In this document: positions 34,783 through 43,799 of the stretch, in pieces | Position numbering within the stretch: position 1 is the first letter of the stretch | Layout of the letters: each line of letters starts with the position of its first letter | NCBI RefSeq assembly: GCF_019749955.1 | Contig: NZ_JAIEPC010000025.1 | Span: forward strand, 1-64,000 | Origin: Sphingomonas sp. | Lineage (GTDB): Bacteria > Pseudomonadota > Alphaproteobacteria > Sphingomonadales > Sphingomonadaceae | Direction: 5' to 3' | Length of the DNA stretch: 64,000 nt | Position numbers and translations under genes: made by a program | Notes under the pieces: generated by a model | The model's input: only the letters and a program-made list of their open reading frames with translations | Databases searched by the model: none | What the model was told of the DNA's origin: nothing

Positions 34783-34945
34783 TCCCACGCTCCACTCCCG
34801 CCCCACGCACCTTGGTTAAGCGCGTTATAGCGTGCTTGGCAAAGATTTGGTTAGCAAGTTCGGCGAGACTGGCGCGCGATGTTAACCAGTTCTTATCTCT
34901 CAGCGTGGCATCCCCCGTTTGGACTAGGCAAGACCAGGGGAAATA

Positions 34946-35662
34946 ATGCGCGTTCTGGCAATGGCTTCGCAAAAGGGCGGTTCGGGCAAGACGACCTTGT
35001 CGGGCCACCTTGCCGTGCAGGCCCAACGTTCGGGCGCTGGCCCGGTCGTGCTGATCGATATCGATCCGCAAGGGTCACTGTCGGATTGGTGGAACGAACG
35101 CGAGAGCGAGTTCCCGGCTTTTGCGCAAACGACGGTCGCGCGACTCGCCGCCGATCTCGAAGTCTTGCGTCAGCAGGGCTTCCGCCTCGCGATGATCGAC
35201 ACGCCGCCCGCCATCACGATGGCGATCCAGAGCGTGATCGCCGTCGCCGAACTCATCGTCATCCCGACCCGCCCGAGCCCGCATGATCTGCGCGCCGTCG
35301 GCGCCACGGTCGATTTGTGCGACCGCGCGGGCAAGCCACTGATTTTCGTCGTCAATGCCGCGACGCCCAAGGCCAAAATCACCTCCGAAGCTGCCGTCGC
35401 GCTGTCGCAGCATGGCACGGTCGCGCCGATCACGATCCACCACCGCACCGATTTCGCCGCATCGATGATCGACGGGCGCACCGTGATGGAAGTCGATCCC
35501 AAGGGCAAATCGGCCGCCGAAGTCGAAGCGCTTTGGACCTATATCGCCGACCGGCTTGAAAAGAATTTCCGCCGCACCGTGTTCAGCGCGCCCGCCGCGC
35601 CGGGCGGCTTCGTCCCCAATCGTTTGGCAGGCGGCGGCTTTGGTCGCCGCGTGGTGAGCTGA
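34946..35662 (+). CDS. ParA-family ATPase
   Basis: 238 aa from ATG 34946 with AGGGGAAATA upstream. Deviant Walker A KGGSGKTTL (residues 10-18) with the signature lysine, then the switch I/Walker A' region VVLIDIDPQGSLSDWW, and Walker B FRLAMIDTPPAI. It lacks an N-terminal HTH, so it is the short ParA kind that is paired with a ribbon-helix-helix partner in type Ib plasmid systems. It is chromosomal here. Such orphan ParAs position cargo or division proteins on the nucleoid or membrane. It is followed 1 bp later by the RHH-like gene. Confidence 0.9.
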   Translation: MRVLAMASQKGGSGKTTLSGHLAVQAQRSGAGPVVLIDIDPQGSLSDWWNERESEFPAFAQTTVARLAADLEVLRQQGFRLAMIDTPPAITMAIQSVIAVAELIVIPTRPSPHDLRAVGATVDLCDRAGKPLIFVVNAATPKAKITSEAAVALSQHGTVAPITIHHRTDFAASMIDGRTVMEVDPKGKSAAEVEALWTYIADRLEKNFRRTVFSAPAAPGGFVPNRLAGGGFGRRVVS

Positions 35663-35663
35663 G

Positions 35664-36191
35664 ATGAGCTCGCTGATCGGCCAGACCAAGAGCTTTGCGT
35701 CGCTGTCGTCGACCTTGCTCGCGCGCAAGGGTCAGGCGCGTCCGGCGATGCGCCCGCAAGGGTTTTCGGGCTTCGGCAATGTTGCCGAAGTGGTCGACGA
35801 TCTTGGCTGGAATGACATGGGCCACGCCGAATCGGCGGCACCACCGCCACCGGTCGTCGTGCCGCCCGTGCTGCGCCAGCGCGAAGCCCTGATCGAAGAA
35901 TTTGCGGCGCCGGCCACTGCGCCCAGCGTCGATCCGACTCCGGCCGCGCCCGTCGCCGCGCCGCCCAAGCCGCGCGCCGCCGTCGGGCTGAAGGCCAAGG
36001 CGGCGTTCACGCTGCGGCTCGATCATGAGCGCCACTTGCGGCTGCGGCTTGCAAGCGCGGTCGCCAACCGCTCGGCGCAGCAGATTGTGACGCAGGCGCT
36101 CGACGATTTTCTCAATGCACTGCCCGATCTTGATGCGCTCGCCAAGCAGGCGGCGGGCCGGGGCGACACTGACATGGATATGGGGGACTGA
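35664..36191 (+). CDS. ParA partner candidate with RHH-like C-terminus
   Basis: 175 aa. The N-terminal half is disordered and Pro/Ala-rich (about 50-110). The C-terminal segment AAFTLRLDHERHLRLRLASAVANRSAQQIVTQALDDFLNALPD has the strand-helix-helix look of a ribbon-helix-helix DNA-binding domain: a short strand with alternate polar residues, an RxSAQQ turn and a second helix. In ParA/RHH pairs the basic N-terminus stimulates the ATPase. This protein starts MSSLIGQTKSFASLSSTLLARKG, a plausible ParA-contact peptide. Assignment by fold is tentative. Confidence 0.6.
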   Translation: MSSLIGQTKSFASLSSTLLARKGQARPAMRPQGFSGFGNVAEVVDDLGWNDMGHAESAAPPPPVVVPPVLRQREALIEEFAAPATAPSVDPTPAAPVAAPPKPRAAVGLKAKAAFTLRLDHERHLRLRLASAVANRSAQQIVTQALDDFLNALPDLDALAKQAAGRGDTDMDMGD

Positions 36192-36195
36192 TCCG

Positions 36196-37542
36196 ATGAA
36201 GAGCCGGGCTATCGCAACCTTGGGCGCATCGGCGCTCGTTCTGACCAGCAGCCTTGTGGGCGGGGCGTTGATGACGGGCACGACTGCCTTTGCCGGTGGC
36301 CCAAGCGAGAGCGCGAAGGCGCAGGCCGCCGCCGCTGATGCAGCAGAGGCGCGCAAGGCGCTGGTCGATGGCAAAGCCGTCACTGCGGTCGGCTTCGCCG
36401 AAGCTGCGGTGCAGGCCGCGCCGCAGAACCAGTCTTATCGTGCCCTGCTTGGTCAGGCCTATCTGCTGTCGGGGCGCTTCGCTTCGGCACGCGACGCTTT
36501 CGGGGACGCGCTGGCGCTGTCGCCCAACGATGGCCGCAGCGCACTCAGCTTCGCGCTCGCTCAGGTCGCCAACGGCGACTGGACCGGCGCGCGCCAGACG
36601 CTCGACAGCCATGCCGAAACCATTGCGGTCGCTGATCGCGGGTTGGCGATTGCGCTGGCAGGCGATCCCGCAAGCGCTGTCGAATTGCTGACGCCGGCTG
36701 CACATGCGCCCGGCGCCGACGCCAAGACGCGCCAGAATCTCGCGCTCAGCCTTGCACTTGCCGGTCGCTGGCAGGAAGCGCGTTCGGTCGCGGCAGTCGA
36801 TCTGGCGCCGAACGAACTGGACAAGCGGATGGTCGACTGGGCGATCTTCGCGCGCCCTGCCGGGGCCGCCGATCAGGTCGCGTCGCTGCTGAAAGTGATT
36901 CCGGTGCAGGATGGTGGCCAGCCGGTGGCGCTTGCGCTCAACGCCCGCGTCGCCGCGCAGCCGGTCGCGGTCGCCAAGGCTGAACCCGCCCCTGTCGAAA
37001 CCCCGGTCGAAGTCGCCGCCGCGCCGGTGACCGAAGCACCGCGCCCGGGCATTGTCTTCGGGCCGCGTCAGGAAGTCGTGCAGGCGCTGCCCGCCGCCCC
37101 GGTGAAGCCGGTCCGCGTTGCCGCCAAGCCCGCCGTAGCCAAGCCCATGGTTGTCGCCAAGCTTGCCGCCAAGCCGGCCAAGGTGATGGCGGTCGCCGCC
37201 ACCGTGCCGGCGGCGCCGGTCGCTCAGCCCGTGAAGGGCAAGTTCTTCCTTCAGCTCGGCGCCTTCGAAAGCGCTGGTGTCGCACAGGACGGCTGGAAGC
37301 GCGCCGTGCGCCGCTTCCCGGCGTTCGCTGGCCAGGCGCCATCGGGCATGAACTTCAAGACCGCGGCGGGCAATTTCTACCGCCTGTCGGTCGGCGGTTT
37401 CTCGCGGGCTGATGCCGTGTCGCTGTGCCAGAGCTATCGGAGCCACGGCGGCATGTGCTTCGTGCGCGAAGGCGCTGGGGACCAGAATGCCAGCTGGGTC
37501 GCGACCGCCAAATCTGCGCCCAAGCAGCTCGCGTCGCGCTGA
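36196..37542 (+). CDS. exported TPR-like protein with C-terminal SPOR domain
   Basis: 448 aa from ATG 36196, 4 bp after the previous stop. Signal peptide MKSRAIATLGASALVLTSSLVGGALMTGTTAFA. TPR-type helical repeats (ALVDGKAVTAVGFAEAAVQAAPQNQSYRALLGQAYLLSGRFASARDAFGDALALSPND, in outline) cover about 45-250, then a low-complexity Lys/Ala/Val/Pro linker, then a SPOR domain (FFLQLGAFESAGVAQDGWKRAV ... YRLSVGGFSRADAVSLCQSYRSHGGMCFV). It probably sits in the periplasm at the division site. The stop abuts the pyrC' stop directly, with no gap. Placement after parA suggests a link between partition and envelope. Confidence 0.85.
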   Translation: MKSRAIATLGASALVLTSSLVGGALMTGTTAFAGGPSESAKAQAAAADAAEARKALVDGKAVTAVGFAEAAVQAAPQNQSYRALLGQAYLLSGRFASARDAFGDALALSPNDGRSALSFALAQVANGDWTGARQTLDSHAETIAVADRGLAIALAGDPASAVELLTPAAHAPGADAKTRQNLALSLALAGRWQEARSVAAVDLAPNELDKRMVDWAIFARPAGAADQVASLLKVIPVQDGGQPVALALNARVAAQPVAVAKAEPAPVETPVEVAAAPVTEAPRPGIVFGPRQEVVQALPAAPVKPVRVAAKPAVAKPMVVAKLAAKPAKVMAVAATVPAAPVAQPVKGKFFLQLGAFESAGVAQDGWKRAVRRFPAFAGQAPSGMNFKTAAGNFYRLSVGGFSRADAVSLCQSYRSHGGMCFVREGAGDQNASWVATAKSAPKQLASR

Positions 37543-38769
37543 TCAAACGAGCCGCGTGCCGCCCTTGTAGAGCTGGCGCGCGCGGCCCTGCGTCGGCATG
37601 CCGTCGAACGGCGTATTGCCAGCGAGGCCGCTGAAGCGATCGGCGCTGATCTGCCACGGCGTGTCGGGATCGATCACCACCAGATCGGCGGGCAGGCCCG
37701 GCGCGAGCACGCCGGTCTCAACGCCCAGCATCCGCGCCGGATTGGCCGCGAGCAACGCGAACAGCCGGGGCAGATCGATCACCTCGTCGCGCACCAGCCC
37801 TAAGCCGAGCGCCAGGAGAGTCTCGGCTCCCGCCGCACCGGGGCTCGAATCGGCGAACGGCAGCCGCTTTTCTTCCGGCCCGCGCGGATCATGGCCCGAA
37901 CTCAGCACATCAATCGTCCCGTCGGCGAGCGCCGCCAGCGCCGCCTGCCGGTCGCTTTCGGTGCGCAGCGGTGGGGAGAGATGCGCGAAGGTGCGGAACC
38001 CCGACATCGCAATGTCCGACAGCAGCAGATGCGCAGGCGTAATCCCGCAGGTGACGCGCACGCCACGCCGCTTGGCGGCACGGATCAGGTCGAAGCTCGC
38101 TGCTGTCGTGACGGTACGCAGGTGGAGTGCCGCGCCGGTTTCCTCCGCCAGCATCAGGTCGCGCGCCACCGCGAGCGCTTCGGCGAGGGCAGGGGCGGCG
38201 GCGAGGCCCAGCCGGGTCGCGGTCTCGCCTTCGGTCGCCACCGCACCGGCGGCGAGTCCGCCATCCTCGGCATGCGCCACCACCGCGAGGCCCAAGTCGC
38301 CCGCATAGGCCAGCACCTTGCGCATCACGCCCGCATCGGCGATCCAGCCACGCCCGGTGCCGACCGCGCGCGCGCCCGCGCCGATATTGACGGCCATTTC
38401 AGCAAGATCGCGCCCGGCCAGTCCCTTGGTCGCGGCGGCAATTGGGTGAATCCAGAGCTTGGGGCGGCCGATCAGCGCGGCGCGCTGGACGATGCCGGGA
38501 TCGTCGAGCACGGGCGACTGATCGGGCATCAACCCGATCCGCACGATCCCGCCCGCATGGCACGCCGCGACATCGACCGCGAACACGCCGAGATCGACGA
38601 TCGCAGGCGCGAGGATCAGCCCGCCCAGATCGACCACTTCAGCCATCGATGGCACCTCGATCGTGCCGAGTGCCGCGATCCGGTCGCCCTCGACCAGCAG
38701 CGCGCCGGGCCGCGCGCCCTCAGGCGTCACCAGCCGCGCGTTGACGAAAGCGAGGGGGGGACCGTTCAT
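37543..38769 (-). CDS. pyrC': inactive dihydroorotase-like protein PyrC' (pseudoenzyme)
   Basis: 408 aa from ATG 38769. The amidohydrolase/dihydroorotase scaffold is clear ([92 protein letters not shown]). The catalytic residues are not conserved: the HxH metal motif is replaced by VDLGVF, PHHL becomes PAHL, and the TDHAP aspartate context becomes SSGHDP. It overlaps pyrB by 4 bp. In Pseudomonas an inactive PyrC' is required structurally for the aspartate transcarbamoylase holoenzyme, and the same role is likely here. The true dihydroorotase must be elsewhere. Confidence 0.9.
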   Translation of the reverse strand: MNGPPLAFVNARLVTPEGARPGALLVEGDRIAALGTIEVPSMAEVVDLGGLILAPAIVDLGVFAVDVAACHAGGIVRIGLMPDQSPVLDDPGIVQRAALIGRPKLWIHPIAAATKGLAGRDLAEMAVNIGAGARAVGTGRGWIADAGVMRKVLAYAGDLGLAVVAHAEDGGLAAGAVATEGETATRLGLAAAPALAEALAVARDLMLAEETGAALHLRTVTTAASFDLIRAAKRRGVRVTCGITPAHLLLSDIAMSGFRTFAHLSPPLRTESDRQAALAALADGTIDVLSSGHDPRGPEEKRLPFADSSPGAAGAETLLALGLGLVRDEVIDLPRLFALLAANPARMLGVETGVLAPGLPADLVVIDPDTPWQISADRFSGLAGNTPFDGMPTQGRARQLYKGGTRLV

Positions 38770-39752
38770 GCCCAACCCTCGACGCCGCGTGCTTGCCGGG
38801 TCAGCACGTCGAGGCACGCCATCCGCACCGCGACGCCCATCTCAACCTGTTCGGTAATCGCCGATCGTTCGTGATCAGCCACGCTCGACGAAATCTCGAC
38901 GCCCCGGTTCATCGGCCCCGGATGCATCACCAGCGCGTCCGGCTTGGCGCGCGCCAGCCGCGCGGAATTCAAGCCATAACGCGCATGAAACTCGCGGGTC
39001 GACGGAATGAACGCACCGTCCATCCGCTCATTCTGCAGCCGCAGCATCATCACGACGTCGGCACCCTCTAAAGCGGCATCGAAGTCGGTGAAGGGGGTGA
39101 CCCCCATCCGCTCGATCGCGGCAGGCATCAACGTGGTCGGCGCGACCACCCGAACTTCGGCGGCAAGCGCGGTGAGTGCGAGGATGTTCGACCGCGCGAC
39201 CCGGCTGTGCATCAAATCGCCGCAGATCACCACGCGCTGGCCCGCCACCGACCCGCGCCGCCGCCGGATCGTCAGTGCGTCGAGCAGCGCTTGCGTGGGA
39301 TGTTCGTGCCGCCCGTCGCCGGCATTGAGCACCGGGCAATCGACCTTGCCCGCGATCAGCTTGACCGCGCCCGAGCTCTGGTGGCGGATCACAATCGCAT
39401 CGGCGCGCATCGCGTTAAGCGTCATCGCGGTGTCGATCAGCGTCTCGCCCTTTTTGACGCTCGATTGCGCGGCATGCATGTTGACGACATCGGCGCCGAG
39501 CCGCTTCCCCGCGATTTCGAACGACAGCAACGTCCGCGTCGAATTCTCGAAAAAGGCATTGATCACCGTTAGCCCGGCGAGCCGGTTGTCGCTCTTGGCG
39601 CGGCTGCGATTGATCTCGACCCAATGCTCGGCCTCGTCGAGCAGAAACATGATCTCGTGCGGCTGAAGCCCGTCGATTCCCGTCAGGTCATGATGCGGGA
39701 AGACGGCGCGGCCCGGAATGAGCGTCGCGGGGGCATGATCGGATGCGTGCAT
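38766..39752 (-). CDS. pyrB: aspartate carbamoyltransferase catalytic chain
   Basis: 328 aa from ATG 39752, which gives the usual N-terminus. The carbamoyl-phosphate motif is [13 protein letters not shown], then [16 protein letters not shown] (mobile loop), [25 protein letters not shown], and [13 protein letters not shown]. It makes carbamoyl-aspartate, the committed pyrimidine step. No regulatory PyrI subunit is present; instead it is paired with the inactive PyrC', giving a Pseudomonas-type class A enzyme. It is divergent from the TonB-like protein. Confidence 0.97.
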   Translation of the reverse strand: MHASDHAPATLIPGRAVFPHHDLTGIDGLQPHEIMFLLDEAEHWVEINRSRAKSDNRLAGLTVINAFFENSTRTLLSFEIAGKRLGADVVNMHAAQSSVKKGETLIDTAMTLNAMRADAIVIRHQSSGAVKLIAGKVDCPVLNAGDGRHEHPTQALLDALTIRRRRGSVAGQRVVICGDLMHSRVARSNILALTALAAEVRVVAPTTLMPAAIERMGVTPFTDFDAALEGADVVMMLRLQNERMDGAFIPSTREFHARYGLNSARLARAKPDALVMHPGPMNRGVEISSSVADHERSAITEQVEMGVAVRMACLDVLTRQARGVEGWA

Positions 39753-39864
39753 TAAAGCGGCTGGGTAGCGGGGCGGAGGCGGGGGCGCAAGCGGGCGCAG
39801 CTTGGCAAAAGCCATCGCAACGAGTCGTTGCCGCGCTGCGCCCGCGCGACTAGGCGGCAGGGGC

Positions 39865-40632
39865 ATGCTGTCGGCGTCCTTTCAAACCCATGCGGATCGC
39901 GAACGCACGCCGCTGCGGCGGCGGCTCGGCGGCATATTGTTCGCGCTGCTGATCGAACTGCTGCTCGTCATCCTGCTGTTGACACTCAACAACCGCCAGC
40001 CCGAACCGAAGAAACTGGGGCCGCCGCTGTCGTTTCAGCTTATCCCGGCGCCTGAAAAGGGCGGCGGCGAAAAGGCTGCCAAAGAGGCACCCGCCAAACG
40101 ATCGAAGCCTGCGCCCAGCAAGACCGAAGTCGACTCAAGCCCCGTGCCGCCCATCGTCCCGCCACCGCCGCAAACGGTGCCGCCGCCCAAAGCCGATCCA
40201 TTCCCCGATCTGGTCCGGGTCGACAAGGACACTCTGGCGGCGTCGGACATCTCGAAGATTCCGTCGACCCGGGCGGAGGGGAGCGGCAGCGGCAAAGACA
40301 GCGTCGCGGCCTATGGCCCGGGGCAGGGGCCAGGCGGCCAGCCGCTCTACAATGCCGAATGGGTGCGCGAGCCGACGCAGGCCGAGCTCGCTTTCTATCT
40401 GCCGAAAGTCAGCGAAAGCGGTTGGGCGCTGATCGCGTGCAAGACCGCGCCCGACAATCGCGTCGAAAATTGCCGCACCATGGGCGAATCGCCGCTCGGT
40501 TCAGGGCTGTCGCGTGGCTTTCGCGAAGCGGCGTGGCAATTCCGCGTGTATCCGCCGCGCGTCGGTGGCAAGAAGCTGATCGGTGCGTGGGTGCGCATCT
40601 ATTATCAGCTCACGGTGACGGTGAAGAAATAG
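39865..40632 (+). CDS. TonB-like energy transducer or TonB-related envelope protein
   Basis: 255 aa from ATG 39865. One N-terminal transmembrane helix ([13 protein letters not shown], about 30-50), a Pro/Lys/Glu linker (about 65-125), and a C-terminal module with [59 protein letters not shown], quoted in outline, which resembles the TonB C-terminal fold. Cys residues in ACKTA and NCRT may form a disulfide. No exbB/exbD is nearby. It could serve the receptors at 22-28 kb or act in envelope structure; the role is uncertain. Confidence 0.6.
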   Translation: MLSASFQTHADRERTPLRRRLGGILFALLIELLLVILLLTLNNRQPEPKKLGPPLSFQLIPAPEKGGGEKAAKEAPAKRSKPAPSKTEVDSSPVPPIVPPPPQTVPPPKADPFPDLVRVDKDTLAASDISKIPSTRAEGSGSGKDSVAAYGPGQGPGGQPLYNAEWVREPTQAELAFYLPKVSESGWALIACKTAPDNRVENCRTMGESPLGSGLSRGFREAAWQFRVYPPRVGGKKLIGAWVRIYYQLTVTVKK

Positions 40633-40637
40633 CGCGG

Positions 40638-41267
40638 TCAGGCCGGCGCAAAATCGCCGTTCGCGTCCATCACGTGCAGCAACCCGTCGGCGATCGAGAA
40701 AAAGGCGCCGCGCACGATCAACCGGCCATCGGCTTCGCGCGGCGGAATGAAGGGGAAGCTGCGCAGGTTCGCGATGCTGACGCGAACCGTTTCGAGCTCG
40801 AGCGCATGGACTGCCTCGGCGCCCGTGCCGTGCTCCTCGATGATCCTGTCGCGGGCCGTGTCGAGCAGATCGACCCAATGCGCGATAAAACCGCCGTCAC
40901 CGGGCTTGCGCCCCTCGAAATGGCGCGACAGCGCCGCCTGCACCCCCCCGCACGATCCATGCCCCATCACCACGATCTGGCGCACATCGAGCTGGGTGAC
41001 CGCGAATTCGACCGCCGCCGACACGCCGTGCCGCGCGGTGTCATTCTCGAACGGCGGGACCAGATTGGCGACGTTGCGGACGACGAAAATCTCGCCGGGC
41101 GATGTGTTGAACACCTGCGCGGGATCGACCCGGCTGTCCGAACAGGAAATGACCATCACGCGCGGGCGCTGGCCTTCGGTCAATTCTTCCCAGCGCGCGC
41201 GCTCACGCGGCCAATCGGTGTCGCGAAACCGGTGGTAACCGTCGACGAGCTTTTGGAAATCGGGCAT
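40638..41267 (-). CDS. beta-class carbonic anhydrase
   Basis: 209 aa from ATG 41267; the longer open frame upstream crosses lipA and is excluded. Zinc ligands are C42 and D44 in ISCSDSRVDP, and H103 and C106 in MGHGSCGGVQ. The sequence LVPPFENDTARHGVSAAVEFAVTQLDVRQIVV is typical of the CynT/Can type. It interconverts CO2 and bicarbonate, supplying bicarbonate to carboxylases including the acetyl-CoA carboxylase. Convergent with the TonB-like gene. Confidence 0.96.
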   Translation of the reverse strand: MPDFQKLVDGYHRFRDTDWPRERARWEELTEGQRPRVMVISCSDSRVDPAQVFNTSPGEIFVVRNVANLVPPFENDTARHGVSAAVEFAVTQLDVRQIVVMGHGSCGGVQAALSRHFEGRKPGDGGFIAHWVDLLDTARDRIIEEHGTGAEAVHALELETVRVSIANLRSFPFIPPREADGRLIVRGAFFSIADGLLHVMDANGDFAPA

Positions 41268-41363
41268 CGTCCGCGCTTCTGACTCGAACGCATCCCAGTG
41301 GCAAGCGCCCCTGCCCCAAGGAAGGGGTGGCAAGGGGGGGCGGCAATCGCTATTTGCCGTCGC

Positions 41364-42284
41364 ATGAACGAGATTACCCCGCTTGTCCGCCCCCCGCGCG
41401 AGCGCAAGCCCGACTGGATCCGCGTCAAGGCGCCGACCTCGACCGGCTTTGCCGAAACCCGCGCGCTGATGCGCCGCCTGAACCTCGCCACCGTGTGCGA
41501 GGAAGCGGCTTGCCCGAACATCGGCGAATGCTGGACGAAAAAGCACGCGACGGTGATGATCCTGGGCGACACCTGCACCCGCGCCTGCGCCTTTTGCAAC
41601 GTCAAGACCGGTATGCCGCGCGCGGTCGATCCGCTCGAGCCCGAACATGTCGCGACCGCGGCGGCCGAGCTGGGGCTTGAGCATATCGTCATCACCTCGG
41701 TCGACCGCGACGACTTGCCCGACGGCGGCGCGAGCCAGTTCGTCAAGGTGATCGAGGCGCTGCGCCGCAATACGCCCAGGACGACGATCGAAATCCTCAC
41801 CCCTGATTTTCGCAACAAGCATGAGCGCGCGGTCGAATCGATCGTCGCGGCGCGGCCCGATGTCTATAATCACAATCTGGAGACGGTCCCGCGGCTTTAC
41901 CCGACCATCCGCCCCGGCGCGCGTTACTATGCTTCGCTGCGCCTGCTCGAAAGCGTCAAGCGGCACGATCCGTCGATCTTCACCAAGTCAGGCGTGATGA
42001 TGGGGCTGGGCGAGGAGCGGATGGAAGTCCACCAGGTGATGGACGACATGCGCTCCGCCGACATCGATTTCCTGACGATGGGGCAATATCTCCAGCCGAC
42101 GCCGCGCCACGCCAAAGTCGCCGATTTCGTGACGCCCGCCGCGTTCAATGCCTATGCCGCGATCGCGCGCGCGAAGGGCTTCCTGCTCGTCGCCGCTTCG
42201 CCGCTCACGCGGTCGAGCTATCACGCCGGTGATGATTTCGCCGCCTTGCGCCAGGCGCGTGAGGCGAAGCTGGCGCGCACCTGA
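41364..42284 (+). CDS. lipA: lipoyl synthase
   Basis: 306 aa from ATG 41364. It inserts two sulfurs into protein-bound octanoyl groups by radical SAM chemistry. The auxiliary cluster motif is [13 protein letters not shown] (C-x4-C-x5-C), and the radical SAM motif is CTRACAFC (C-x3-C-x2-C). The downstream phrases [37 protein letters not shown] and [11 protein letters not shown], and the conserved end with [12 protein letters not shown], are all LipA. There is no clear Shine-Dalgarno site. The next gene overlaps by 1 bp (TGATG). Confidence 0.97.
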   Translation: MNEITPLVRPPRERKPDWIRVKAPTSTGFAETRALMRRLNLATVCEEAACPNIGECWTKKHATVMILGDTCTRACAFCNVKTGMPRAVDPLEPEHVATAAAELGLEHIVITSVDRDDLPDGGASQFVKVIEALRRNTPRTTIEILTPDFRNKHERAVESIVAARPDVYNHNLETVPRLYPTIRPGARYYASLRLLESVKRHDPSIFTKSGVMMGLGEERMEVHQVMDDMRSADIDFLTMGQYLQPTPRHAKVADFVTPAAFNAYAAIARAKGFLLVAASPLTRSSYHAGDDFAALRQAREAKLART

Positions 42285-42766
42285 TGCCGCGCCATACCGA
42301 GACGCGGCATCTACCCTATTCGCCGGAGCAGATGTACACGCTGGTGGCTGATGTCGCGAAATACCCCGATTTCCTGCCCTGGGTGTCGGCGATGCGCATC
42401 CGCTCCGAAAGCGAGACGACGGTGATTGCCGACATGATTGTCGGCTTCGGCGCTCTGCGTGAGAAATTCACCTCGCGGGTGGAGAAGGAAAGGCCGAGCC
42501 GGATTCACGTCGATTATCTCGACGGGCCGCTCAAATATCTGCGCAACGAATGGGGATTCCGCAGCGATGGCGCGGGCGGCTGTCATGTCGATTTCGCGGT
42601 CGACTTCGCGTTCAAGAACCGCGTGTTCGAAATGATCGCGGGGCAAGTGTTCGATCGTGCGCTCAGGAAGATGATCGGCGCGTTCGAAACGCGCGCGGCC
42701 AAGCTCTATTCGGGGTCGAGCGACGCCCCCGGCAACAGCAGTTCGAGCGCACACAACGCCGCCTGA
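42284..42766 (+). CDS. COQ10/RatA-type START-domain protein
   Basis: 160 aa from ATG 42284 in a TGATG overlap with lipA. The pattern ETRHLPYSPEQMYTLVADVAKYPDFLPWVSAMRI opens the SRPBCC fold, then VGFGALREKFTSRV, and FKNRVFEMIAGQVFDRALRKMIGAFETRA at the C-terminal helix, all matching COQ10/RatA. COQ10 binds ubiquinone intermediates; a lipid or quinone-binding role is therefore probable. Its last 61 bp overlap antisense with cinA. The C-terminal tail is Ser-rich and unlike the family. Confidence 0.9.
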   Translation: MPRHTETRHLPYSPEQMYTLVADVAKYPDFLPWVSAMRIRSESETTVIADMIVGFGALREKFTSRVEKERPSRIHVDYLDGPLKYLRNEWGFRSDGAGGCHVDFAVDFAFKNRVFEMIAGQVFDRALRKMIGAFETRAAKLYSGSSDAPGNSSSSAHNAA

Positions 42767-43260
42767 AGCCGCACGCCACCGCGCCCGAGATCGCCGAACT
42801 GGCGCAGATCGGCCACGACATGCGCCGGATCGCCGCCGCGTTCGGCGAGCGCAAACACGACTGTGCCGACTGGCTTCTTCGGTGTCCCGCCACCGGGGCC
42901 AGCGACGCCAGTAATCGCCACCGCGACATCAGCGTCGCTCGCCTCAAGCGCGCCCTGCGCCATCGCCCAGGCCACCGCGACCGATACCGCGCCGAAGGTA
43001 TCGATGATGTCGGGGCTGACCTTCAGCGTCGCGGTTTTCGCGGCGTTCGAATAAGTGGTGAAGCCCGATTGCAGCACTTCGGACGAGCCCGCAATCTCCG
43101 TAATCGCCGCCGACACCAGCCCGCCGGTGCAGCTTTCGGCGACCGTGATGCGGCGCCCGGCCGCGCGATTGGCCTCAACCACGCGGCGCGCAACGTCGAC
43201 CAACCGCGTCGGCAGGATCGTCTCGGCCCAATCGGGGCTTTTGTCGTCGACGTCGCTCAT
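42706..43260 (-). CDS. CinA C-terminal domain protein (nicotinamide-nucleotide amidase)
   Basis: 184 aa from ATG 43260. The C-terminal CinA domain is complete: ITVAESCTGGLVSAAITEIAGSSEVLQSGFTTYSNAAKTATLKV and AITGVAGPGGGTPKKPVGTVVFALAERG. It lacks the N-terminal COG1058 domain, as is usual for PncC-type amidases that hydrolyse NMN to nicotinic acid mononucleotide. Its last 61 bp overlap antisense with the COQ10-like gene. It overlaps the hypothetical gene upstream by 4 bp, so the three reverse genes form one unit with ispDF. Confidence 0.93.
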   Translation of the reverse strand: MSDVDDKSPDWAETILPTRLVDVARRVVEANRAAGRRITVAESCTGGLVSAAITEIAGSSEVLQSGFTTYSNAAKTATLKVSPDIIDTFGAVSVAVAWAMAQGALEASDADVAVAITGVAGPGGGTPKKPVGTVVFALAERGGDPAHVVADLRQFGDLGRGGVRLQAALCALELLLPGASLDPE

Positions 43261-43799
43261 GAGGACCTCGGGCAAATGGTCAAAGCGGGGCGCTTCTCGC
43301 CGGGTTTGCGCCGCGCATCGGCGAGTTGCCATACCGACACAAGTAACCCCGCCAGATTGCGCGGCGGCAGCGGCTGGGCGAGTGCCACGATCCGGTCATA
43401 GGAGGCGCACTCGCCCGGCTGGACCTGCTTGACGATCGCCGGCGCCAGCAGCGAGGCGATGACGGGGCGCGCGACATTGCTGCCGAGAATCCCCGACGCA
43501 TCGGCGCCGATCACCCGCGACACTGCCTTTTGTGCATTGGGCCACACCGCATCGGCATCGCTGCGATAGCGCGCGATGAAGCCCGCGTTCGAACCGCGAA
43601 GCACCGCACTCGGCGGCAATTGCTTCGCACAGGCTGCCGACAGCGCCTCGATTGTTTCGGGCAGGATCGCGGTGACGAGCGCCTCGGCTTCGGGCGCGGT
43701 GACGCAGGGGAGCTGGAGGTCGGCCGCAAAATTCTGCGCACTGCTCGCCGATGCGCCGAGCGCGAGCGCGCAGGCCGCGAGCGACCGGCGCCAGCTCAT
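43257..43799 (-). CDS. exported hypothetical protein
   Basis: 180 aa. Signal peptide [22 protein letters not shown] with a probable cleavage after SSAQ. The mature part has three cysteines (in LPCVTA, SAACAKQ and GECASYD) that could form disulfides. No family is recognised. Four-base overlaps on each side tie it to cinA and ispDF as one operon. It is likely periplasmic; function unknown. Confidence 0.75.
   Translation of the reverse strand: MSWRRSLAACALALGASASSAQNFAADLQLPCVTAPEAEALVTAILPETIEALSAACAKQLPPSAVLRGSNAGFIARYRSDADAVWPNAQKAVSRVIGADASGILGSNVARPVIASLLAPAIVKQVQPGECASYDRIVALAQPLPPRNLAGLLVSVWQLADARRKPGEKRPALTICPRSS

Noticed and set aside
36112..37446. A 444-aa reverse frame opposite the TPR-SPOR gene
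   Set aside because: It is an antisense shadow of the exported protein. The forward gene has a signal peptide, repeats and a SPOR domain.
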